Shown one piece after another: positions 29,864 through 35,901 of a stretch of DNA of 35,901 nucleotides; position 1 is the stretch's first letter; each line of letters starts with the position of its first letter. The notes below the pieces were generated by a model, which had not been told where the DNA came from, ran no database searches, and saw only the letters and a program-made list of their open reading frames with translations. Made by a program: the position numbers and the translations under genes. Source of the DNA: Firm-04 sp964463355. Its GTDB lineage: Bacteria; Bacillota; Clostridia; Oscillospirales; Ruminococcaceae. The stretch covers positions 1 through 35,901 of the forward strand of contig CAYXBP010000020.1 of NCBI GenBank assembly GCA_964463355.1. The letters are read 5' to 3'.

Positions 29864-32800
29864 TCAATCCTCGTCGTCGAAACCGTCGCCGTCGAGATCG
29901 CCGTCAAAGTCGCCGCCCAGCAAATCATCATCGAGGTCGTCCTCGTAACCAGCATCGGTGTAGGCAGCATCCTCATCGACTTCTCCCTCCACGCCAGAAG
30001 GCAGATAGCCTGCATCGCCGATGGTTTCGTCGTCGTAATGGGTTGTATCAGCGACATTTTCGTCATTATACTCCTTAGGGCCGTCCATGGAGTAATCGTC
30101 ATCGAAGCTTTGCTTCAGGTCGATCTCCTGCTGATCTGCGTCAAGCACGCGAACGTCCAGACCCAAAGAACGCAGCTCCTTAACCAGAACTTTAAAGCTT
30201 TCGGGGATGCCAGGCTTCGGGACATTTTGTCCTTTGACGATTGCTTCGTAGGTATTGACACGACCTGTTGTATCATCAGACTTAATGGTAAGGATTTCTT
30301 GCAAGGTGTAAGCCGCACCATATGCTTCCAGTGCCCAAACTTCCATTTCACCAAAACGCTGACCGCCAAACTGCGCCTTACCGCCCAAGGGTTGCTGTGT
30401 AACCAGCGAGTAAGGGCCAACAGAACGCGCGTGGATTTTATCATCAACCAGGTGGTGGAGCTTGAGGTAATACATATAGCCGACAGTAACGCGGTTATCG
30501 AACTTTTCGCCTGTTCTGCCGTCATAAACGGTAAACTTACAATCTTCAGAATAAGTGAGGGATTCGGTATCAATGACCTTCTGCATTGGCAGCAACTCGA
30601 AGGTCTGTTCGGTTTTCTGGGCATTGGCAGCGGCATTGTTTTCTGCGACCTTACGGTAGCAGGCGCGAATATCATCCTCATGTGCGCCATCGAAAACGGG
30701 GGTCATGATATGCCAGCCCAGTGCCTTGGCGGCCATACCAAGGTGAACCTCCAACACCTGACCGATGTTCATACGAGAAGGAACGCCCAAGGGGTTCAAG
30801 CAGATATCCAGCGGCGTGCCGTCCTCGAGGAAGGGCATATCCTCTTCTGGGAGAATGCGGGAAACAACGCCCTTGTTGCCGTGACGACCAGCCATCTTAT
30901 CGCCCACAGAAATCTTACGCTTTTGTGCGATATAGCAGCGAACCATCATATTCACGCCTGGGCCGAGTTCATCGCAATTGGTACGGTCGAAGATCTTGAC
31001 ATCCACGATGATACCTGCTTCGCCGTGGGGCACTTTCAGAGAGTTATCGCGGACTTCTCTTGCCTTTTCGCCGAAGATGGCACGCAGCAGACGTTCTTCG
31101 GCGGTCAATTCAGTTTCGCCCTTTGGTGTGACCTTACCGACCAGAATATCGCCCGCGTGTACTTCTGCGCCAATGCGAATGATACCGCGTTCGTCCAAAT
31201 CCTTCAGTGCGTCATCGCCGACATTGGGGATATCGCGGGTGATTTCTTCGGGCCCGAGCTTTGTATCACGGCACTCGATTTCGTACTCCTCAATATGCAC
31301 GGAGGTGAACACATCTTCACGCACCAGACGCTCGTTGAGCAGAACGGCATCTTCATAGTTATAGCCTTCCCATGTCATGAAGCCGATGAGGGCGTTCTTG
31401 CCAAGGGAGATTTCGCCTTCGCACGTTGCGGGACCATCGGCAATGACCTGACCCTTTTCCACCGTTTCGCCAACATTAACAATGGGTCGCTGGTTGATGC
31501 AGGTGCCTTGGTTACTGCGCTTGAATTTTGTCAACCGATAGGTGGTGAGGTCGTCCTCGCGGTTACCATGGCGAATGGTGATCTCATCCGCGCTGACGGC
31601 AACAACGGTACCTGCTTCACGGGCAAGAATGCAAACGCCAGAATCCACGGCAGCTTTATACTCCATACCAGTACCAACGAATGGACGCTCAGTTTTCAGC
31701 AGCGGAACAGCCTGTCGCTGCATGTTGGAACCCATCAGGGCACGGTTTGCGTCATCGTTCTCCAAGAAGGGGATCATGGCAGTTGCCACGGAAACGACCA
31801 TCTTCGGGGAAACATCCATAAAGTCGATCAATTCGCGGTCACACTCAATGATCTGGTCGCGGTGACGGGCGGTAACGCGCTTTTTCGCGAATTTGCCATC
31901 CTCGGTAAGCTGTTCGTTTGCCTGTGCGACATAGTAGAGATCCTCGGTATCGGCGGTCATATAGAAGACTTCATCGGTGACCACACCGGTTGCCTTATCC
32001 ACACGGCGGTAGGGTGCTTCAATGAAGCCGTAGGCATTAATCCTTGCAAAAGATGCCAGATAGGAGATCAGACCGATATTCGGGCCTTCAGGGGTTTCAA
32101 TGGGGCACATTCTGCCATAGTGGGAGTAGTGAACATCTCGCACCTCGAATCCTGCGCGATCACGAGACAGACCTCCAGGCCCCAGTGCGGAAAGACGACG
32201 TTTGTGCGTCAGTTCGGCAAGGGGATTGTTCTGATCCATGAACTGTGACAGCGGCGAAGAACCGAAAAATTCTTTAATGGCAGCGGTAATGGGACGGATA
32301 TTAACCAATGCCTGCGGCGAAAGCCCTTCAGCATCGGCACCCTGCAAGCTCATGCGCTCGCGGATGGTACGCTCCATACGTGCAAAGCCGATGCGGAACT
32401 GATTCTGGAGCAGCTCACCCACCGAACGGATACGGCGGTTGCCAAGGTGGTCGATATCATCCACGGAGCCAACACCGTCACAGAGGTTGCAGAAATAGCT
32501 GATGGATGCGAAAATGTCATCGCGGACGATGTGCTTTGGCACAAGCTCGTCTGCTCTGCGTTTGATGGTTTTCAGCAGCCGGTCGTGGTCGTCGCCGACT
32601 TCCTCAAGAATAGCACTCAGCACCTTTGCAGAAACTTTCTCGGAAATACCCAGTTCTGCGGGGTCGCAGTCCACATAACCTGCCAGATCCACCATGCCGT
32701 TGCCCAGCACTTTGATCTCGCGCGTGACCAGTTCAGAGATGGTTTCGTGCTTTTTGACATCGGTGCGTGTACGGCGCACTTCAACGGTGATGAACGCTTC

Positions 32801-33841
32801 CATAACGCCAGCTTGCTCAATCTCGTGGGCAAGTTCGTAAGAAATTTTCTGTCCCTCGACCGCCATTACCTCGCCAGTCATTGTATTGATGACCGGACGG
32901 GAGAGAACGTGACCGACCAGACGTGAAGCGATGCCAAGCTTCTTGTTGTATTTATAACGACCGAAGCGTGCCAGATCGTAGCGACGTGCATCAAAGAAGA
33001 GATTATTCAGCAGTGTTTGAGCGCCGTCGATGGTAGCAGGCTCGCCAGGACGCATTTTTTTGTAGACTTCCAGCAAAGCACCAGAGGTATTTGGTTCGTT
33101 CCCCTTGTCGCTGCCTTCCTTGGCGACAATCTCCTTCTGCTCAATGGTGCAGCGCAGACGAGGGTCATCGCCGAACATGGCGAGGATCTCTTCACTGGAA
33201 CTGATGCCCAGCGCACGAATGAAGGTGGTCAACGGGATCTTGCGGTTTTTATCAATGCGGACATAGATCACATCGTTGGAATCCATTTCGTACTCCAGCC
33301 AGGCACCGCGGTTGGGGATGATGGTGGCACTAAACAGATCTTTACCAGCTTTATCTCTGGTAGAAGCATAATATACACCAGGAGAACGCACCAATTGCGA
33401 AACGATTACACGCTCCGCGCCGTTGATTACGAAGGTGCCGCTTTCGGTCATCAGGGGGAAATCTCCCATGAAGATTTCGCTCTTTTTGACTTCATCGGTC
33501 TCCTTGTTCCACAGGGATGCGACAACACGCAGGGGGGCGGCGTAGGTAACGTCGCGATCCTTGCACTCTGCGATGGTATACTTCGGGGTTTCGTCAATTT
33601 TGAAGTCGCCGAAGCTGAGCTGAAGATTGCCGTTGAAATCGGTGATGGCGGCCACATCACGGAACACCTCGCGCAGTCCTTCCGTGAGAAACCACTGGTA
33701 GGAATTCTTCTGCACCTCAATCAAGTTGGGCATCTGCAAGACCTCATTAATCTTGCCGAAGCTCATGCGCTGATTCTTTCCGACCTGCTTCGGTGTCACT
33801 GTGATTTCTGTCTGCGTCCCCGGATTCGTTTGCAAGCTCAT
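29864..33841 (-). CDS. rpoB: DNA-directed RNA polymerase subunit beta
   Basis: The beta subunit has 1325 residues. The rifampicin-binding region reads GSSPLSQFMDQNNPLAELTH and then KRRLSALGPGG, with the usual sensitive-type residues. RMCPIETPEGPNIGLI, GYNYEDAV, KMAGRHGNKG and the C-terminal GGKAQFGGQRFGEMEVWALEA complete the canonical motifs. An unusual acidic tail of about 85 residues, rich in Asp, Glu, Gly and Tyr, follows the normal end. ATG 33841 is chosen because AGGAGG (33851-33856) lies 9 nt before it; the in-frame TTG at 33847 would be only 3 nt from that site. Its promoter is at 34029-34057, with no ribosomal protein genes upstream. Confidence 0.98.
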   Translation of the reverse strand: MSLQTNPGTQTEITVTPKQVGKNQRMSFGKINEVLQMPNLIEVQKNSYQWFLTEGLREVFRDVAAITDFNGNLQLSFGDFKIDETPKYTIAECKDRDVTYAAPLRVVASLWNKETDEVKKSEIFMGDFPLMTESGTFVINGAERVIVSQLVRSPGVYYASTRDKAGKDLFSATIIPNRGAWLEYEMDSNDVIYVRIDKNRKIPLTTFIRALGISSSEEILAMFGDDPRLRCTIEQKEIVAKEGSDKGNEPNTSGALLEVYKKMRPGEPATIDGAQTLLNNLFFDARRYDLARFGRYKYNKKLGIASRLVGHVLSRPVINTMTGEVMAVEGQKISYELAHEIEQAGVMEAFITVEVRRTRTDVKKHETISELVTREIKVLGNGMVDLAGYVDCDPAELGISEKVSAKVLSAILEEVGDDHDRLLKTIKRRADELVPKHIVRDDIFASISYFCNLCDGVGSVDDIDHLGNRRIRSVGELLQNQFRIGFARMERTIRERMSLQGADAEGLSPQALVNIRPITAAIKEFFGSSPLSQFMDQNNPLAELTHKRRLSALGPGGLSRDRAGFEVRDVHYSHYGRMCPIETPEGPNIGLISYLASFARINAYGFIEAPYRRVDKATGVVTDEVFYMTADTEDLYYVAQANEQLTEDGKFAKKRVTARHRDQIIECDRELIDFMDVSPKMVVSVATAMIPFLENDDANRALMGSNMQRQAVPLLKTERPFVGTGMEYKAAVDSGVCILAREAGTVVAVSADEITIRHGNREDDLTTYRLTKFKRSNQGTCINQRPIVNVGETVEKGQVIADGPATCEGEISLGKNALIGFMTWEGYNYEDAVLLNERLVREDVFTSVHIEEYEIECRDTKLGPEEITRDIPNVGDDALKDLDERGIIRIGAEVHAGDILVGKVTPKGETELTAEERLLRAIFGEKAREVRDNSLKVPHGEAGIIVDVKIFDRTNCDELGPGVNMMVRCYIAQKRKISVGDKMAGRHGNKGVVSRILPEEDMPFLEDGTPLDICLNPLGVPSRMNIGQVLEVHLGMAAKALGWHIMTPVFDGAHEDDIRACYRKVAENNAAANAQKTEQTFELLPMQKVIDTESLTYSEDCKFTVYDGRTGEKFDNRVTVGYMYYLKLHHLVDDKIHARSVGPYSLVTQQPLGGKAQFGGQRFGEMEVWALEAYGAAYTLQEILTIKSDDTTGRVNTYEAIVKGQNVPKPGIPESFKVLVKELRSLGLDVRVLDADQQEIDLKQSFDDDYSMDGPKEYNDENVADTTHYDDETIGDAGYLPSGVEGEVDEDAAYTDAGYEDDLDDDLLGGDFDGDLDGDGFDDED

Positions 33842-33956
33842 GGGCAAAAACCTCCTGACTTTTTTCTGAAAAAGTTTGCGTTTTGTTGCTGGGCGTTTTG
33901 TGTCTTACAGGTAGTCGGTAGAAATCTCTGGTACAAAAATTCATCGCACCGAGGGG

Positions 33957-33985
33957 TTGACAAGCCGTAAAATATGTGGTATACT
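33957..33985 (+). promoter_or_regulatory. Rightward sigma-A promoter inside the rpoB leader
   Basis: TTGACA (33957-33962) and TATACT (33980-33985) have a 17-nt spacer and an extended TGG before the -10. It points away from rpoB and toward the rpoBC promoter, with a start near 33992. The nearest downstream terminator is at 34095-34128. Confidence 0.7.
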
Positions 33986-34028
33986 ATTTTGCGAAAAACG
34001 CCACTTCGCCACAATGGGGCATTCTGTC

Positions 34029-34057
34029 ATTATATAGGACATTTTTTTCCTTGTCAA
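34029..34057 (-). promoter_or_regulatory. sigma-A promoter of rpoBC
   Basis: On the minus strand TTGACA (34057-34052) and TATAAT (34034-34029) are perfect hexamers with a 17-nt spacer. The start near 34022 gives an rpoB leader of about 180 nt. This promoter faces the rightward promoter at 33957-33985. Confidence 0.8.
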
Positions 34058-34094
34058 GGGGTTTTCCTTCCAAATGCAAAAATTTCAGCACTAT

Positions 34095-34128
34095 GCCGCA
34101 ATTCGCCGTTACGAACTGCGGCTTTTTT
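34095..34128 (+). terminator. Terminator of the candidate small RNA
   Basis: GCCGCA (34095-34100) pairs with TGCGGC (34117-34122), and inside it TTCG (34102-34105) pairs with CGAA (34112-34115) past a 1x1 mismatch; the loop is 6 nt. Six T residues follow. On the minus strand there is no U-tract. Confidence 0.85.
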
Positions 34129-34209
34129 GGCATTATTACAGTTTTGCGTCGCCACGCGTGTGGACAGTTTTGCCACTACTGAAAAAAACAAAAAAATGCT
34201 GTTCGCGGG

Positions 34210-34238
34210 TTTACTTTTTCGAAAGTTTGTGATATAAT
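34210..34238 (+). promoter_or_regulatory. sigma-A promoter of the membrane-protein gene pair
   Basis: TTTACT (34210-34215) and a perfect TATAAT (34233-34238) have a 17-nt spacer and an extended TGA before the -10. The start near 34245 leaves a leader of about 95 nt, in which ATGGA/TCCAT (near 34290-34302) can form a small stem. The leader also has an ATG at 34271 opening 13 codons, but GGAG is only 2 nt away from it. Confidence 0.65.
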
Positions 34239-34339
34239 ACTAAAATAGCATATTTGTGCGTAAAGGAGAAATGAACCGCTTTTTGGAGGATGGAAAGTCC
34301 ATGGCAACCTGAGCCGAGCCAGAAAGGATGGCGATAGAT

Positions 34340-35116
34340 ATGGCGAAAAAACAGAATCCACAGCAAAAGCAGCCGCAGAACAAGACAAAGCCCCCTGTGG
34401 AGAATCCTTTTGCAATGGAACAAACAAAGATTGTACATCTGGAGAAAAACCGCTCGCATTATGAACACTGCCGTATGCAGATGCGTGATATCGAGGCAAG
34501 CTACCGCCGTACTTTTATCGGCAATACGGCATTATGTATCTTCATCGCGCTGCTTTCCGTGTTCCGAATCTATATCCAGGTTTTCGGTATCTTTAGTATG
34601 CCTTTCGCGAGCATGGAAGGTCCAGGCGCGATGCTTGGCGGCGGTATCTTTCAGATTGTCTTTGCTCTGATTGTCGCTGCATTGGGATATCTTGCATGGG
34701 CAAATGTGCATACCCTCAACGTGATTCTGACCGTGTTCTACGGCGTGGTAGCGGTTATGGGGGTCATCAAGCTGGATTACTGGTCGGCGATTCTTGGCGT
34801 GGTGGGGCTTTGGCTGTATATCTACTCCATGGGCTCTATGCAGAAAGAGGGTGCCCTTGCCGAAATGGACGGTTACCCTGATTTCCGCGAGCAGTTTGAT
34901 ATTTCCACCTCGGATATCGTCATGCAGACATTGATGGCACATCGGGGAGAAAACGGAAAGAATGCCAAAAGTATGCCGCGATCTCTGCGCAAGCGCAAAA
35001 AGCAGACGATTGATGCATCAGCTGGGGATGCAGCTGCGGAACTTGCAGAGCAGATTGCCGAGAGTGTCAAGCAGCGATCAGCAAACGCGGAAGGAAAAAA
35101 TGATGACAATGGCTGA
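34340..35116 (+). CDS. Membrane protein of unknown function
   Basis: A 258-residue protein with a hydrophilic, Gln/Lys/Pro-rich N-terminus (about 1-50) and four predicted membrane helices (about 57-80, 93-118, 122-137, 141-158). These are followed by a cytosolic part of about 100 residues with a basic patch (RSLRKRKKQ) and an Ala/Glu-rich end. I recognise no known domain. An in-frame ATG at 34328 lies within the ribosome site AAAGGA (34323-34328), so 34340 is the likely start (spacing 11 nt). The 3' end overlaps the next membrane-protein gene by 14 nt, which suggests a functional pair. Confidence 0.75.
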   Translation: MAKKQNPQQKQPQNKTKPPVENPFAMEQTKIVHLEKNRSHYEHCRMQMRDIEASYRRTFIGNTALCIFIALLSVFRIYIQVFGIFSMPFASMEGPGAMLGGGIFQIVFALIVAALGYLAWANVHTLNVILTVFYGVVAVMGVIKLDYWSAILGVVGLWLYIYSMGSMQKEGALAEMDGYPDFREQFDISTSDIVMQTLMAHRGENGKNAKSMPRSLRKRKKQTIDASAGDAAAELAEQIAESVKQRSANAEGKNDDNG

Positions 35117-35765
35117 ACGGTACGACACTTTTGATCAGTTTGACGAAACTGCTGAGGCTCCCCTTGCGCAGGAATTTCTGATGGAGTGCCGCAACCGAAA
35201 AACTGCCGTGGAACGAAAAAACAATTTTATCTTCTGGGCGCATATCCTCATGGCAGGCATTCTGTTCGCGTTGGCAGTGTTTCTGGGCGGCGTTGTTGCT
35301 CGTGATGCAAGGTGGGAAGGTCCACAGAAATTTTATGTCAGCTTTACATTGGGTTTGTCGCAGATCCTTGCCGCACTGGTCACGCTGGGATTTGGTTTAT
35401 GGGCACATCAAAAGTGGCGGATTCCCACCTATGTGCTGATTGCGTTTTTCATCACCCATATCTTCTACACTGTTCTGGCACCCTACAATTACTTTGATTC
35501 TGTTTACATCATCTTTGATGTGGTTGGCATTGTGCTGAACTATTATCGCCTGTCCCTCATCGCGGAGTGTGAGTGGCTGAAAAAACAGCCGGGATACCCC
35601 TACTTTACCATATCGTTGCTGCAAAAAAATGAATACGAGCTGCCAAAATATATCACGCATCGCCGTTCTCCATCCAATGAAATGGATACGGTGGGCGATG
35701 CAGCACCAGAATCTCAAACTGAAACGACAGCTCTATCGCAGCCAAGGGCGGAGAGTGCTGCCTGA
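35103..35765 (+). CDS. Membrane protein of unknown function (partner of the preceding gene)
   Basis: A 220-residue protein with an acidic N-terminus, a segment MECRNRKTAVERKN, four predicted membrane helices (about 40-60, 72-96, 103-121, 127-146) and a hydrophilic C-terminal tail with Ser/Thr/Gln/Glu. The overall plan matches the preceding gene (soluble head, four helices, soluble tail), so the two may be diverged relatives or subunits of one complex; this is inference. Three ATGs (35100, 35103, 35109) are possible. I chose 35103 because AAGGA (35091-35095) lies 7 nt upstream. It overlaps the previous gene by 14 nt. Confidence 0.7.
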   Translation: MTMAERYDTFDQFDETAEAPLAQEFLMECRNRKTAVERKNNFIFWAHILMAGILFALAVFLGGVVARDARWEGPQKFYVSFTLGLSQILAALVTLGFGLWAHQKWRIPTYVLIAFFITHIFYTVLAPYNYFDSVYIIFDVVGIVLNYYRLSLIAECEWLKKQPGYPYFTISLLQKNEYELPKYITHRRSPSNEMDTVGDAAPESQTETTALSQPRAESAA

Positions 35766-35841
35766 CCCCGAGGAGGTCAAAGCACGCCTGCGCCGCATGG
35801 CAGAAGAAAAAACGCAGGACAGGCAGCCGAATAACACCTGA
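35698..35841 (+). CDS. Possible small basic protein (47 residues)
   Basis: A short frame overlaps the end of the preceding gene by 68 nt and continues 76 nt beyond it. It encodes a highly charged helix-prone peptide whose second half reads LPDPEEVKARLRRMAEEK. The start is uncertain: ATG 35698 has only a weak upstream GGTGGG, while GTG 35755, after GGCGGAG, would give 28 residues. The position directly behind two coupled genes makes it worth listing. I do not recognise a family. Confidence 0.3.
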   Translation: MQHQNLKLKRQLYRSQGRRVLPDPEEVKARLRRMAEEKTQDRQPNNT

Positions 35842-35876
35842 AAGCAAAGACCTGCAAATAAAAGTCAAGGGGCAAG

Positions 35877-35901
35877 ATGAAAGTTTCACATAACTTTCAC
35901 A
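35877..35901 (+). other. Inverted repeat or start of a further gene at the window edge
   Basis: TGAAAGTT (35878-35885) and AACTTTCA (35892-35899) are perfect 8-bp arms with a 6-nt centre. An ATG at 35877, 4 nt after AAGGGG, opens a frame that runs off the window (MKVSHNFH). Either reading is possible with the few bases available. Confidence 0.25.

Larger units (their letters stand above)
33992..34128 (+). ncRNA. Candidate small RNA antisense to the rpoB promoter and leader start
   Basis: The near-consensus promoter at 33957-33985 and the strong terminator at 34095-34128 define a transcript of about 137 nt. It contains no convincing gene: the first ATG (34014) opens only seven codons, and the reading frame from 34074 runs through the terminator. 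The RNA overlaps the first 30 nt of the predicted rpoB leader in antisense, and its transcription crosses the rpoBC -10 and -35. I do not recognise 6S, SRP or other known RNA motifs in it. Confidence 0.5.

Noticed and set aside
29720..32248. Plus-strand open frame of 842 codons antisense to rpoB and rpoC
   Set aside because: It runs opposite to two canonical genes, covers the rpoB-rpoC gap and both coding regions, shows no recognisable domain and lacks a ribosome site. Such frames arise from codon bias in highly expressed genes.
33017..33970. Plus-strand frame of 317 codons opposite the start of rpoB
   Set aside because: It is antisense to canonical rpoB and has no ribosome site or domain. 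The rightward promoter at 33957 begins after most of it.
33974..34237. Frame of 87 codons in the rpoB upstream region
   Set aside because: Its ATG lies before the predicted rightward transcript start, and the frame runs through the strong terminator at 34095-34128.
34271..34312. Upstream reading frame of 13 codons before the membrane-protein gene
   Set aside because: GGAG is only 2 nt from the ATG, the frame is short, and the peptide shows no feature of a regulatory leader.

Overview
The window is a chromosomal stretch of a spore-forming member of the Clostridia (Bacillota), most like the Oscillospirales/Ruminococcaceae. The reasons are housekeeping genes in Firmicute order (ylbF family, mutS, mutL, miaA, hfq; yggS, sepF, divIVA; lspA, rluD), the sporulation gene spoIIP with a sigma-E-like promoter, a DUF4830-type protein, strong AGGAGG ribosome sites, roughly even base composition, and many near-consensus sigma-A promoters with an extended TGn -10. 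I see no insertion sequence, prophage, CRISPR array or rRNA. One tRNA gene (Arg, anticodon CCG) lies at 10629-10702 on the minus strand.

Layout. 1-6978: purB (own promoter), secD-secF (own promoter, leader hairpin and terminator), a TIM-barrel sugar-isomerase-like gene with nrdR, a convergent DUF4830-type membrane-anchored gene, and an RsuA-type pseudouridine synthase. 7011-8359: a stand-alone carbohydrate ABC ATPase (ugpC/msmX type) with its own promoter, a structured leader and a terminator. 8389-10766: a divergent methionyl-tRNA-synthetase-like gene and tRNA-Arg. 10882-13002: a permuted-papain/NlpC-like gene facing a minus-strand pair, spoIIP plus a small membrane protein. 13104-25926: a long plus-strand series, ylbF-family, mutS, mutL, miaA | hfq, HlyD-like adaptor, yggS, sepF, divIVA | lspA, rluD, HAD phosphatase, with promoters before ylbF and hfq and a terminator-like hairpin before lspA. 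25933-34057: rpoB-rpoC on the minus strand, with a perfect sigma-A promoter and no ribosomal protein genes upstream. 34210-35901: two overlapping membrane-protein genes of unknown function and a possible small third gene.

How the genes fit together: mismatch repair (mutS, mutL) is linked to tRNA modification (miaA) and Hfq; sepF and divIVA serve cell division; lspA and secDF serve protein export and lipoprotein maturation; rpoBC is the RNA polymerase core; nrdR controls ribonucleotide reductase; spoIIP acts in engulfment.

The most interesting non-coding items are: (1) two near-consensus promoters that face each other in front of rpoB, the rightward one closing after about 137 nt at a strong terminator, which predicts a small RNA running antisense over the rpoBC promoter; (2) a rod-like, possibly bistable leader RNA of about 140 nt between a strong promoter and the ylbF-mutS-mutL genes; (3) a triple-hairpin leader before the ABC ATPase and a long hairpin in the secDF leader. 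Among proteins, the MetRS-like enzyme is notable because residues that line the methionine pocket and the KMSKS loop are changed. All statements come from reading the sequence by eye; no searches or folding programs were run.
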